Below are positions 47,726 through 56,890 of a stretch of 64,000 nt of DNA, piece after piece; the first letter of the stretch is position 1; each line of letters begins with the position of its first letter. Source of the stretch: Bradyrhizobium sp. CCBAU 53421 (GTDB taxonomy: Bacteria; Pseudomonadota; Alphaproteobacteria; Rhizobiales; Xanthobacteraceae); the NCBI RefSeq assembly GCF_015291625.1, contig NZ_CP030047.1:7936001-8000000 (forward strand), read 5' to 3'. Both the position numbers and the translations under genes were made by a program. The notes beneath the pieces are model-generated. The model was not told where the DNA came from. It did not search any database and saw only the letters and a list, made by a program, of their open reading frames with translations.

Positions 47726-48066
47726 TCCCCTCCGGCGTGAAGGTGTTCCTGGCCAGTCACCCAGTCGACTTCCGCAAGGGGATCGATGGGCTTGTTGCGC
47801 TGGTGCGCGATGCGGGCTCAGATCCGTTCGACGGTGCGCTTTACGTGTTCCGGGCGAAAAGGGCTGACCGAATAAAGATCGTATGGTGGGATGGCTCCGG
47901 CGTGTGCCTCTATTTAAAACGGCTCGAGAAGGCGAGGTTCTGCTGGCCGCGGATCGGACATCATCGGGTGCAGCTGAATGCTGCGCAGTTGATGGCGTTG
48001 GTCGATGGGATGGACTGGAAGCGGGTCCGAACCGCGGCGGTCAAGCCGCCGGAGATTGTTGGGTAA
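47722..48066 (+). CDS. IS66 TnpB, copy 2
   Basis: A 114-residue intact TnpB: MIPSGVKVFLASHPVDFRKG, IDGLVALVRDAGSDPFDGAL, VFRAKRADRIKIVWWDGSGV and WPRIGHHRVQLNAAQLMALV are all standard. It helps IS66 transposition in an undefined way and is translationally coupled to tnpA. Confidence 0.88.
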   Translation: MIPSGVKVFLASHPVDFRKGIDGLVALVRDAGSDPFDGALYVFRAKRADRIKIVWWDGSGVCLYLKRLEKARFCWPRIGHHRVQLNAAQLMALVDGMDWKRVRTAAVKPPEIVG

Positions 48067-49130
48067 AAGCACTGCGGCGAAGTGAATCAGTGAGCTGAAA
48101 GGGCAAGAGAACCGGGGCAAAATGTGCTCTGGTCGGGTCAATGACATCGCCCGATCTTAGCCTCCCGAATGACGTAGAGACGCTGAAGGCCATGGTTCTT
48201 GCCATGGCCGAGAAAGCGGCCCGCGCCGATGCTCTGGAGAGTGAAGTCGGCGATCTCAAGGCCCGCAACGCCGACGCCGATGCACGCATCGAGCGGCTGA
48301 CGCAGATCCTGAAGGCCTTCGACCGCGCCCGGTTCGGCCGACGATCGGAAAAGCTCGGCTCGGCGAACGGCGACGATGAACAGCAGGCCTTCGTCTTCGA
48401 GGACGATCGAGACCGGCATCGCTGCAATCAAGGCCCAGGTCAGCAAGGGCCGTGCGCAGGCGGATGACAAGCGTGCACCGCGTCGGCGCAAGGGCTTTGC
48501 GCCCCATCTGGAACGGATCGAAACTGTTATTGAGCCGCAAGAGCTGGCTGAGCATGCCGGCAAGCAGAAAGTGCTGATCGGCGAGGACGTCTCGGAGCGC
48601 CTGGATGTGGTACCGGCTAAGTCCGTGTGATCGTCACGCGCCGTCCCAAGTATGCCTTCAAGAACGCGGACGGCGTCATCCAGGCTCCGGCCCCGGCCCA
48701 CATCATCGAAGGAGGCATTCCGACGGAAGCGCTTCTGGCCCAGATCGCCATCGCCAAATATGCCGATGGCCTGCCGCTCTACCGGCAGGAGGCGATCTAC
48801 GCCCGCGATCATGTCGAGCTGGACCGCCAGCTGATGGCACAATGGATGGGTAAGCTCGGCTTCGAGCTCGAGATCATGGCCGACTACATCTTCAGCGAGG
48901 TCAAGAAGGCCGAACGGGTCTTTGCCGACGAAACCACTTTGCCGACGTTAGCTCCGGGCTCCGGATCGACAAAGACGGCCTACTTATGGGCCTATGCCCG
49001 AGATGACCGAACCTTTGGCCGCAGCGGTCCGCCGATGGTGGCTTATCGCTTCGAAGATAGCCGCGCCGGCGAATGCGCGGTGCGGCACCTCTATGGTTAT
49101 CGCGGCATTCTGCAGGTGGATGTGTGTGGA

Positions 49131-49386
49131 CGCCCCAGTAAATGCAAGCAAAATCTAACTTCGGAACAGGCATGTGGTCGGGTGCTGACGTGTGTCCGGC
49201 CTCGTGATGCGACCTCGACACGTCGCGGGCCCTTATGGAATGCGTGGATTGGATCCAATTCGGCTACGCGTGCTCGCTGGCACTCATCCACCTGTTGATT
49301 CTTCCAATCCCAGTCCCTGACCGATTGCCCATAACCCTCCGTTAGACCTTACCACATCCCGACGTCTCCCGGCGTCTGGCCTTGCG
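49131..49386 (-). ncRNA. Probable guide (seek/bridge) RNA region of the IS1111-group element
   Basis: About 256 bases lie between the transposase stop and the left inverted repeat with no open frame. IS1111-group elements are reported to encode their target-recognising RNA downstream of the transposase, in exactly this position, while the other side here is only about 70 bases. The boundaries of the RNA and its loops were not resolved by eye. Confidence 0.5.
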
Positions 49387-50412
49387 TTACGCAGCGCCAG
49401 ACGCTGGAGCTTGGTAAGCGCCACCGCGGACCATCAAGGCCCAGGCGATACGCGCCATTTTGTTTGCTAGAGCGACCGCGATCAGCTTTGGTGGCTTCTT
49501 CGAGAGCATTCTCGCGAGCCAGGATCCTGCTGGCGATCCATGTCGTCTTGCCCATCGCACGACGGCGGTCGCACCAAGCACAAGGAGGCGCCGGAGGTCT
49601 CGCCGGCCCATCCTGGAGATTTTGCCCAACCGATCCTTGCCTCCGGAAGAATTCTGTTTGGGCGTGAGACCAATCCAGGCCGCAAAATCGCGCCCCTTGG
49701 AAAAGGTCTCCGCCGACGGCGACAAGGCCTCTATCGCTGTGGCGCAGATTGCACCGATCCCCGGAATGGTCATTAAGCGAGAGGCCACCTCGTCCTGTCG
49801 CGCGCGCACTCGCAGTTCCTTCTCCAGCTCTGCAATCCGCTCGGACAGGGATTCCACGTGCTTCAAGAGATTCTGGCAAAGGCCACGAGCGAGGTCGGGT
49901 AGGTCCGGATATGTTGCCAGGAGCTCATGCAATCGGGGGATATGCCTCACGCCCTGAGCCACGATCAAACCGTATTCCGCAAGATGTCCGCGCAAAGCAT
50001 TGATCGTCTGTGTGCGCTGTCGAACTAAGAGATCACGAACCTTGAACGCGATGGAAGAGGCTTGCTTCTCAGCGCTCTTGACGCCGACAAAGCGCATCGT
50101 TGGTCGAGACGCGGCTTCGGCGATTGCTTCTGCATCTGCTGCGTCGTTCTTCTGGCGCTTAACGAAGGGTTTCACGTAAGAGGGATGGATCAGCCGGACA
50201 TCGTGGCCAATCTTGCCGATCTCCCGCCCCTAATAATGAGCGCTGGCGCAGGCCTCCATCGCGACCACACACCTTGGCAACTTGGCGAAAAACTCGAGCA
50301 ATCTGCCACGGTTGAGTTTTTTGCGCAGGACCATCCTTCCATCCTGCCCCGCGCCGTGAACCTGAAACACGTTCTTGGCCAAATCCAAACCAACGATGCT
50401 AACCTCGTCCAC
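49387..50412 (-). pseudogene. IS1111-group transposase with in-frame amber stop
   Basis: The frame starts MDEVSIVGLDLAKNVFQVHG, the DEDD-type N-terminus, and continues through ACASAHY, a TAG at 50230-50232, then GREIGKIGHDVRLIHPSYVK and KQKNDAADAEAIAEAA to the C-terminal serine-region IPGIGAICATAIEAL and GRDFAAWIGLTPKQNSSGGK. Intact relatives read AHYWG, so a TGG Trp became TAG. The frame is the same before and after, and total length (about 341 residues) is normal. Unless the stop is read through, the protein is inactive. Confidence 0.88.
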
Positions 50413-51018
50413 GGACGTCCTCCTTACCGGGTTTCAACACCCACATCTTGGCACAATCGATGCCGTCGGGGGGCGTCCACTCCATCGGATACGCCGCCTA
50501 TAACAAGCTCGCGCGATCCGATCGCGGCAATGATGGCATCTCGTTGGCTGGCTGCTGGTCACACTGCAGACGCAAGTTCTACGAGCTGCATGTTGCAGGG
50601 AGCTCGAACGTGGCAACGACGACGGTCGAGCGGATGGCAAAGCTCTGGCAGGTCGAGAAGACCGTACGCGGTCAAAGCCCCGACGCACGCGTTGCTGCGC
50701 GTCAGCAAGCCTCCGCGTCGATCGTCGAGGATCTCTTCGACCTCTGGCAGCAGACCTTGCGGCGGATCTCCGGCAAATCAAAACTGGCCGAGGCAATCGC
50801 TATGCGTCTCGCGCCGTGCCATCTTCGAACGCTTCCTGACCGATGGTCGCATCGAGCTCGGCTCCAACATCGTCGAACGCGCCATCCGGCCACAAACAAT
50901 CACGAGAAAGAATAGCCTCTTCGCGGGCAGCGACGGCGGCGGACGAACCTGGGCGACCATCGCAACACTGCTGCAGACAGCAAAGATGAACAACGTCGAT
51001 CCGTTCGCTTGGCTTGCC

Positions 51019-51333
51019 CTAACAGGCTGTTGAAGAAGTCTTTGATCGACGCGCGATGAATGGGATGTTGTCGCCGTTGGCGAGGCAGATCTCACCTTCG
51101 AGTGAGTCGTCATCCTGCAATTCGGCCCAGCCGTCACCATTGGCTGGCTCCATTTCGTCGTTTCCCTGCCAGCCGAACTCGACGGCATCGCCGTGGCAGG
51201 CTCCATGAATGGAGCCAGTGAGGCAATCGACGGCGAACTCGCCGCCGTCCGCATCGAACAGGATATAGGCGCCCGCCAGGGCCATATCGTAGCCTGGCGT
51301 CTCGACAACCCGCCACCTGCCCCGGATGCTCAT
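51019..51333 (-). CDS. Small passenger protein of the IS5-group element
   Basis: A 104-residue acidic protein starting MSIRGRWRVVETPGYDMALA and continuing YILFDADGGEFAVDCLTGSI, EFGWQGNDEMEPANGDGWAE and GEICLANGDNIPFIARRSK. Its ATG overlaps the transposase stop (51330-51332), so it is coupled. It looks like a small beta-rich protein of unknown function. The reading passes through the terminal repeat: the final Cys codon and the TAG stop are completed by the duplicated target bases CTAA. Confidence 0.75.
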   Translation of the reverse strand: MSIRGRWRVVETPGYDMALAGAYILFDADGGEFAVDCLTGSIHGACHGDAVEFGWQGNDEMEPANGDGWAELQDDDSLEGEICLANGDNIPFIARRSKTSSTAC

Positions 51334-52509
51334 GCCGGCGCCGCCAGAAGCTTGGGAAGCCGGATTAGATTGTATGCTGCAAGCGCCAGGACGAAGACGG
51401 CATCGACCCGGTCGCGGCCTCGCAGTTTTACCTTGGCCAAACCAGCGGAACTCTTGATCCAGCCGAACACCTCTTCGATCCGTTTGCGGCAACGCTGGCT
51501 GATGTCATAGCCGCTGTGGCGTGTGGTCCGCGCGTCGATCGCCGTCTTGCGCCGCTTGCCGGTCTTGCTCAGATGTCCGTCGATCGCGATATGCGGAGTG
51601 ACCGACCTCTCTCTGAGATCGTGCACGAACTGCGTGACGTCATAGGCCTTATCGGCCCCCAGAGTGATCCGCTTCGTGCACCTGCGCCTGTCGATCATGG
51701 CAAGCGCAATCTCCCGTTCGGCGGTGCCCGTTGCTTGGCTCACTCCACCCAAAACCGCCAAGCCATTGCGGTTCTCCATCAGAGCATGGCCCATATAGCT
51801 CAGCTTGGCTGGCTGGCCGTCACCCTTCTTGTAGAGCCGCGCCTCAGGATCGGTCGTGCTCTCATGGATCTGGTTGGATCGCTTCTCCTTATGGAAGCTG
51901 CGCTCGGCGTTGCGTCCCGGACCATCCTGGTCTTTGTCGCTGCCATCCTTCTTCCGGAAGCTCTTGATCGAAGCCCAGGCTTCAATCAGCGTCCCATCCA
52001 CCGAGAAATGATCGCTCGATAGCAGACGCTTGAGCTTTGGCTGCGCCAAGAGCGCGTTCAGGAATTTGGCCGCAATCTCGCCCTCGAGCAGCCAGTCGCG
52101 GTTCTTCGAGAAGGTCGAATGGTCCCAAACCACATCGTCCACGCCAAGCCCGACGAACCAGCGGAACAGCAGATCGAACTCTATCCGTTCCATTAGATGC
52201 CGTTCCGAACGAACACCATAGAACGCTTGTAGAAGCATCGCCCGAAGCAACTTCTCCGGTGCGATCGAGGGGCGACCGAAGTCCGTATAGAGCTTGCCGA
52301 ACTCCCCAGAAAGGTCGCCCAGCGCCGCGTTCGCCAGGTCCCGGATCACCCGTAGCGGATGGTCGGCGCGAACCCGAGCCTCCAGGTCCACATAACTGAA
52401 AAGCGAGCCAGACCGTTCGTCACTCCCCCGCATCGCATCCCCCAGGCAAATCCTGGTTCTAGAGAATCACGATACAAAACGCTTCGCTACCGACTTCTTC
52501 AACAGCCTG
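51023..52509 (-). mobile_element. IS5-group element inside tnpC (1487 bp)
   Basis: Perfect terminal repeats CAGGCTGTTGAAGAAGTC face each other at 51023 and 52509. The flanks are a 4-bp duplication, CTAA, at 51019-51022 and 52510-52513, matching the YTAR target of the IS5 group. It carries a transposase gene and a coupled small passenger gene, both intact. Confidence 0.95.
51330..52433 (-). CDS. IS5-group transposase
   Basis: A 367-residue DDE transposase. N-terminal blocks are FSYVDLEARVRADHPLRVIR and FGRPSIAPEKLLRAMLLQAF; the catalytic Asp is in DHFSVDGTLIEAWAS, the second in LGADKAYD, and the Glu in the tail CRKRIEEVFGWIKSSAGLAK. The gene is undamaged and both element ends are present with a fresh target duplication, so this is probably the youngest and potentially active element of the nest. 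Confidence 0.92.
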   Translation of the reverse strand: MRGSDERSGSLFSYVDLEARVRADHPLRVIRDLANAALGDLSGEFGKLYTDFGRPSIAPEKLLRAMLLQAFYGVRSERHLMERIEFDLLFRWFVGLGVDDVVWDHSTFSKNRDWLLEGEIAAKFLNALLAQPKLKRLLSSDHFSVDGTLIEAWASIKSFRKKDGSDKDQDGPGRNAERSFHKEKRSNQIHESTTDPEARLYKKGDGQPAKLSYMGHALMENRNGLAVLGGVSQATGTAEREIALAMIDRRRCTKRITLGADKAYDVTQFVHDLRERSVTPHIAIDGHLSKTGKRRKTAIDARTTRHSGYDISQRCRKRIEEVFGWIKSSAGLAKVKLRGRDRVDAVFVLALAAYNLIRLPKLLAAPA

Positions 52510-52608
52510 CTAACTCTTCAGCGTATCGCCAACGGTTGGCCGAGCAGCGAAATCGATGCGCTGATGCCATGGAACCACGCCGCCTGACGGCCTCAGCTTG
52601 CCGCTTAC

Positions 52609-52929
52609 ATCCCTGGCACCATCGTCCCCCGTCTCTTCCACGGACAGCAGTTCGTCGAGGGTGCTCTGGGTACCTTCGATCGACGACGAACTGACCGCCT
52701 CGCGTCTGGTCAGCACGCGGCTGACGATGTAGGGGTCCTTCATCTGCGCCGCGATGGCGTCGACCTTGCCGAAAGCCGCTTGGGCAGCATCCAGAGCTTT
52801 CGCCGCCCCAGCTACCGAAACGCCCTCCTCGGGCGGCGCCGGCGGAACGACTCCGTAATGTGAATCGTACGGCGGCGGCAACCGCTTGAGGGTCTCCCGG
52901 ATGGTGTGGCTGAGATCGCTCCGCTTCAT
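52609..52929 (-). pseudogene. fic gene, N-terminal piece
   Basis: From the ATG at 52929 the minus strand reads MKRSDLSHTIRETLKRLPPP and, at residues 71-100, RVLTRREAVSSSSIEGTQST then LDELLSVEET, ending GDDGARD at the IS66 boundary (107 codons). Ser81-x3-Glu85-Gly86 fits the class II autoinhibitory motif (S/T)xxxE(G/N). The next residues, EARQIRNYAV, are found 5.3 kb away at 47250, on the far side of IS66 copy 2. The 8 bases 52609-52616 are one copy of the target duplication. Confidence 0.9.
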
Positions 52930-53105
52930 GAAAAGCCAAATCTGGGCGTTGGGTTTCCTATTATAATTAGGGTTCCTGTAAAAAGCCATAGCAGACTGCG
53001 ATCTCAGAACCCCAAAACAGGGTGTACGCATACGACGAAGACCGCCAGATTGGCTCATGCGCGTGAGAGCGGCAGCCTCTATGATGGCCGGGCGTTGTGT
53101 GAAGG

Positions 53106-54758
53106 TCAGGCGACCTGCTGATCGGCGGGCTTGTCGGCTTGGCGCAGGAGCTTCCATTCCCAGGGCAGCAGTTCGTGCAGACGCGATGCGGGAAGATCGG
53201 CGATACGGTCGAGGACGTCGGCGAGCCAGGCTTTCGGATCGACCTCGTTGAGGCGACAAGTCGTGATCATGGTCAGCATGATGGCGGCGCGGTCGGCGCC
53301 ACGCTGGCTGCCGGCGAAGGTCCAGTTGCGCCTCCCCAACGCGATGCCGCGCAACGCTCTTTCAGCGGCGTTATTGCTGAGGCAGATCCTGCCGTCGTCG
53401 AGGAAGCGGGCGAAGTCGTCCCAGCGCCTGAGCATGTAGTTCATGGGCTTCAGGACCTCGGAGGAACGCGATAGGGTTTCTCGCTCGCGGAGCAGCCAGT
53501 CGTGCATGTCGTCGAGCAGCGGCTTGCTCTGCTCCTGGCGCACGGCACGCCGCTCGTCGGCGCTGCGGCCGTTGATGGCGCGCTCGATCTCGAACAACGC
53601 ATCGAGGCGTCTGACAGCCTCCAGCGCGATCGGGGAGATCGGTTTGCCTCTCTGGCCTTCCCGGGCATTCTTCTCGATGTCGGCCAGTTCGAAGAAGCCT
53701 CGCCGTGCATGGGCGAAGCAAAATGCCGGCGTGACCGGCAGCACCTTCTTCTGCGGGTCGAACAGCGGCTCGAAGCCGTTGTAGCAATCGGCTTGCAAGA
53801 TACCGGCGAAGGCGGCCAGATGCTTCTGGGGATGCTTGCCTCTTCGGTCGCTCGAGGCGTAATAGACCGCCGCCGGCGGCGCAGGCCCGGCGAAGGGGCG
53901 GTCATCCCGCACGTAAGTCCAGATCCGTCCGGTCGTGCACTTGCCCTTCGCCAGGATACGGATGGTGGTGTCATCGCCATGTAAACGCTCGGCAGTGAGC
54001 ACACGGCGTTCGATCAAGTGGAACAGCGGCATGACCGCGAAGGTCCCGTGGCCGACCTGGTCAGCCAGCGTCGACAGCGGCAAATCGATCCTCTCGGCCT
54101 TAAAGCGCGCACTCTGGCGGTTGAGCGGGATATGCATGCCGAACTTGTCGAACAGGATCGTCGCCAGCAATTTTGGGCCGATGAAGCCGCGCGGCGTGGC
54201 ATGGAACGGCGCCGGCGGCTGGCTGATCTTCTCGCAATCGCGGCAGCTGAACTTCTCGCGCACTGTCTCGATGACCTTGAAGCGACGCGGGATCTCCTCC
54301 AGCGTCTTGGTCACATCCTCGCCGACCTTCGCCAGCCGCGATCCGCCGCAGCAGGCGCAGCTCGTCGGAGCGTCAATGACGACACGCTCGTGTTCGATAT
54401 CGTCCGGCCAGGGCTTGCGCACCGGCCGCTTGCGCGTGAAGGGGCGGACGTTCTGCGTCTTCGCCGCTGCGGCCTGCGCGGCAAGCTCATCCTCGCTCGC
54501 CGCGGCGACGAGGTCTTCGAGCTCCAGTTCCAACTGCTCGAGCAGCCGCGCCGTGCGCTCGGAGCGCTGCCCATACAGTTCGCGCTTGAGCTTCTCGATC
54601 CGCAGCTCAAGATGTGCGATCAGCGCCTCGTTGTCCGACAGCTCCGCCCGCGCACTGGCAGCTACCGCCTCGGCTTGTAGCCGCGCCTCACGTTCGGCCT
54701 GCAGCGCCGCCAGGGCACTCGCAAGATCCGATGGAAGGTCGTCCGGCTTCGATATCAT
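53106..54758 (-). CDS. IS66 TnpC transposase, copy 3 (different subtype)
   Basis: A 550-residue protein with the coiled coil and LKRELYGQRSERTARLLEQL near residue 60, the zinc segment CACCGGSRLAKVGEDVTKTL, FSCRDCEKISQPPAPFHATP, the catalytic core (HGDDTTIRILAKGKCTTGRI, GILQADCYNGFEPL, FCFAHARRGFFELA) and DGRICLSNNAAERALRGIAL. It diverges strongly from copies 1 and 2, so it represents a separate IS66 subtype. No damage is seen. Confidence 0.92.
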   Translation of the reverse strand: MISKPDDLPSDLASALAALQAEREARLQAEAVAASARAELSDNEALIAHLELRIEKLKRELYGQRSERTARLLEQLELELEDLVAAASEDELAAQAAAAKTQNVRPFTRKRPVRKPWPDDIEHERVVIDAPTSCACCGGSRLAKVGEDVTKTLEEIPRRFKVIETVREKFSCRDCEKISQPPAPFHATPRGFIGPKLLATILFDKFGMHIPLNRQSARFKAERIDLPLSTLADQVGHGTFAVMPLFHLIERRVLTAERLHGDDTTIRILAKGKCTTGRIWTYVRDDRPFAGPAPPAAVYYASSDRRGKHPQKHLAAFAGILQADCYNGFEPLFDPQKKVLPVTPAFCFAHARRGFFELADIEKNAREGQRGKPISPIALEAVRRLDALFEIERAINGRSADERRAVRQEQSKPLLDDMHDWLLRERETLSRSSEVLKPMNYMLRRWDDFARFLDDGRICLSNNAAERALRGIALGRRNWTFAGSQRGADRAAIMLTMITTCRLNEVDPKAWLADVLDRIADLPASRLHELLPWEWKLLRQADKPADQQVA

Positions 54759-54803
54759 GAAGCCATTGAATCAGATCAAGCAGCAGATTCAAACCCAAAA
54801 CGA

Positions 54804-55151
54804 CTATCCGACCCGTGTCGGACGCTGGGTTTCTTGTGGGTTGCGCCAATCGATTCCGGACAACAGGTAGCTCATCTGCGCCGGTGAGATCGTCACTGCT
54901 TCGCCCGCAACCGATGGCCAGATGAACCTTCCTCTTTCGAGTCTTTTGGTGAACAGGCATGCTCCTTGGCCATCGTGCCAGATCACCTTCACAAGATCGC
55001 TGCGGCGACCGCGGAAGACGAACAGATGACCGCTGAGCGGGTCTTTGCGCAGCACCTCCTGTACTTGGAGTGCCAACGACGGAAAGCCTCGGCGCATGTC
55101 CGTGTAGCCTGTCGCGAGCCACACTCGCGCGCCTGTCGGAACCGGAATCAT
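54804..55151 (-). CDS. IS66 TnpB, copy 3
   Basis: A 115-residue intact protein: [60 protein letters not shown] and [20 protein letters not shown]. Its start overlaps the tnpA stop (55148-55151), and it is 45 bases from tnpC. With copy 3 tnpA and tnpC it forms a complete gene set; the element's terminal repeats could not be fixed by eye. Confidence 0.9.
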   Translation of the reverse strand: MIPVPTGARVWLATGYTDMRRGFPSLALQVQEVLRKDPLSGHLFVFRGRRSDLVKVIWHDGQGACLFTKRLERGRFIWPSVAGEAVTISPAQMSYLLSGIDWRNPQETQRPTRVG

Positions 55152-55549
55152 CGGCGCACCAGGGCATCGACAACGCGACGTAGCGCGTCTCCATCAACGT
55201 CGCCATCGACCCGGATGCGGTGTCCGCTACCAAGGTCGATCTCGATGATGCCCTGGCTCCTCCGTCGACGCGCCGGCGCCGTCGTCAATGGCGCTTCGGC
55301 CACATCCCGCGGCGGCACAGACGGTCCAATCTCGACCGGCACGAACGGAGCTATACTCGTCTCACCGTGCTTGCAAAGCTCTTTGCGCCACCTGAACAGC
55401 TGGCTCACATGAAGGCCGGCCATGCGAGCTACCTCGGAAACAGTAGCTCCGGGCTCGAGCGATGCTGCAACTAGCCGTTCCTTCTCGTCTCGCGACCACC
55501 GACGCCGCCGCTCGACCGATGTGATCACCTCTGTCCGCGAAATCGTCAT
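55148..55549 (-). CDS. IS66 TnpA, copy 3
   Basis: A 133-residue protein from the ATG at 55549 ([20 protein letters not shown]), which has AGGAG seven bases upstream; the frame is open to 55600 without a ribosome site. The helix-turn-helix is [37 protein letters not shown]. The C-terminal part [20 protein letters not shown] is usual. It is the first gene of the IS66 copy 3 operon. Confidence 0.88.
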   Translation of the reverse strand: MTISRTEVITSVERRRRWSRDEKERLVAASLEPGATVSEVARMAGLHVSQLFRWRKELCKHGETSIAPFVPVEIGPSVPPRDVAEAPLTTAPARRRRSQGIIEIDLGSGHRIRVDGDVDGDALRRVVDALVRR

Positions 55550-56171
55550 AGCGCTTCTCCTAGGATTACCCCTAGGACCTGCAGCGCTCGCCTCCGTCAA
55601 ACAAGGCGGCCGTCGACGGATGGATACAACAGGGTTCCATAGCTCGCCAGCAGGAACTCGCTGTTACGTTCTTTATATGTTCCTATGCCCATGACGGTAC
55701 TATCCAAGATAGGACACTCGCTACGGGGAATGAGGAGGACATTCACGTCGACGTCACCGCGGGCTTTTTACGATGGCTATTTCGGCGAGCACGTCCTGTC
55801 TGTGAAGTTGACCGGGAAGCGCAAGCTTGGCTGACATCAACAATGAGAGCGTAGGGCAAAATTCGTATTCGCGCCGATTGCCCAACGAGTTCTGGCCATC
55901 AGGCATCGGCCGCCGCTCTGATCTCTCCACCAAGTGCTGAGTGGTAAGACCTCGAAATCCTTGTGAGGTGGGGCTAATGGATCGCGTGCGTCCTTCTAGC
56001 CCTTGGCATTCATCAACCTAGTCGCAGCGGCGAGCCTGAGTGCGTTTGTGGCGATTTATCTAGAGATAGGACCCAGTTAGCGAAGCCCCTCCAATTGAGC
56101 GACCCCAGCAACTTTGGGCCCTGTGTAGAGGCTGGAGCCATCAACCGGACCCAGGTTGGATCGGGTGCGGA
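55550..56171. other. Gap after IS66 copy 3
   Basis: No gene firmly supported. A 47-codon plus frame at 55691-55834 (MTVLSKIGHSLRGMRR, ending VKLTGKRKLG) and a hydrophobic plus stretch before 56081 (INLVAAASLSAFVAIYLEIG) without a good start are the only notable items. Confidence 0.4.
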
Positions 56172-56261
56172 CTACTGCACGAACATCGCGACGCCGATGA
56201 TGACGAGCGGAGTTAACCCCAGCATTACGATGAACGCGCTTTCAAGTATGCCACTGCCCAT
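56172..56261 (-). CDS. 29-residue single-span membrane peptide
   Basis: The minus strand from 56261 reads MGSGILESAFIVMLGLTPLV then IIGVAMFVQ and a stop. AGGAG lies seven bases before the ATG, an ideal ribosome site. Nearly all residues form one membrane helix. It is too short for usual gene finders. It resembles in style the tiny accessory subunits of respiratory complexes, but no family is recognised. Confidence 0.5.
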   Translation of the reverse strand: MGSGILESAFIVMLGLTPLVIIGVAMFVQ

Positions 56262-56641
56262 GACACAACTCCTGCGAGATGTTGCAAATCCACGCCAAAT
56301 GGACTTTGGCTGAAAGTGCAGATTGTGCCGGCAATCTACTGAAACCAAGTGGCGCCCCTCTTCGGCTCTTGGGTCAGATGAAGAACGGATCGCGACCCAT
56401 CGAAATTGATGGGGCCAGAACATCCGATAGCGGACTCAGTAGTCCTACTGATAACGGCCAAGGCACGGTTTCTGCTCGCTTAATCGGAATCAGCAAACTC
56501 CGAAATCCGACTTGGGACACGGGCTTAAATCCGTCTTATGGCGACCCCGACCGGCGAGTTAGCGAATACCGCCCGAGCATGGATGGAAGGCCAAGCTCGC
56601 GCCCTCCCCAACGACGGCGTGCACCTTATCTGCCGCGCCCC
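56262..56641. other. Gap between two small membrane-protein genes
   Basis: No gene supported; presumed promoter region for the 29-residue peptide. Confidence 0.35.
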
Positions 56642-56890
56642 TCATTCCAGCGGCACGGAAAGCAAAGGCGCTTTCTTACCGTGCTCGCAAGCTGTTGGTC
56701 CGTTGAGCGGCATGACCGGAGATGAGGCAACCGACGCGACCTCGGTGCGGCTGATGAATTCGGTCAGATTGGTGTTTGAAGACCACTCCAGATAACTGAC
56801 CAGGACAAAGACAAGCGCGAGGACAACGAGAATGCCGAGCACCGACGTTGTGGCTGTTCCTGACCAGCTTTCGCTGCTGAATAATGACAT
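56642..56890 (-). CDS. 82-residue single-span membrane protein
   Basis: From the ATG at 56890 the protein starts MSLFSSESWSGTATTSVLGI, followed by a strong membrane helix (LGILVVLALVFVLVSYLEW, residues about 18-36) and a polar tail of about 45 residues. GGAGG five bases before the ATG supports this start over the in-frame ATG at 56938. It lies on the same strand as the 29-residue peptide gene. Function unknown. Confidence 0.55.
   Translation of the reverse strand: MSLFSSESWSGTATTSVLGILVVLALVFVLVSYLEWSSNTNLTEFISRTEVASVASSPVMPLNGPTACEHGKKAPLLSVPLE

Larger units (their letters stand above)
49122..50486 (-). mobile_element. IS1111-group (IS110 family) element inside tnpC
   Basis: About 1365 bp between GTGGAT (ending 49121) and GGATAC (from 50487); the joined flanks restore the tnpC codons for VDGYAAY with no target duplication, as expected for this group. 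Sub-terminal inverted repeats TGGACGCCCC (left) and GGGGCGTCCA (right) lie a few bases inside the ends. It carries one transposase gene with an amber mutation and a long non-coding stretch downstream of it. Confidence 0.85.
48141..52587 (+). pseudogene. IS66 TnpC, copy 2: frameshifted and interrupted by two IS elements
   Basis: The reading starts MTSPDLSLPNDVETLKAMVL with RFGRRSEKLGSANGDDEQQA. It shifts frame near 48410 (before GIAAIKAQVSKGRAQ), again near 48622 (one base lost after DVVPA), and near 50800 (before SRRAIFERFLTDGRIELGSN). It is cut by the IS1111-group element after GILQVD (49121) and by the IS5-group element within DPFAWLALT (51022). The end QRIANGWPSSEIDALMPWNH lies after the second insertion. 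Splicing out both elements restores ILQVDGYAAYNKLA and AWLALTLQRIANGW. Confidence 0.9.
47259..52608 (+). mobile_element. IS66-family element, copy 2 (5350 bp, itself invaded twice, inside fic)
   Basis: The ends read GTAAGCGGCAA inward from both sides (47259 and 52608). An exact 8-bp duplication, ATCCCTGG, flanks it at 47251-47258 and 52609-52616. The element contains tnpA, tnpB and a wrecked tnpC, plus an IS1111-group element (49122-50486) and an IS5-group element (51023-52509). Without those two insertions it would be about 2.5 kb, a normal IS66 length. Confidence 0.93.

Noticed and set aside
53050..55680. Terminal repeats of IS66 copy 3 (GTGAGAGCGG left, GTAACAGCGA right)
   Set aside because: Only partial similarity and no matching 8-bp duplication; boundaries left open.
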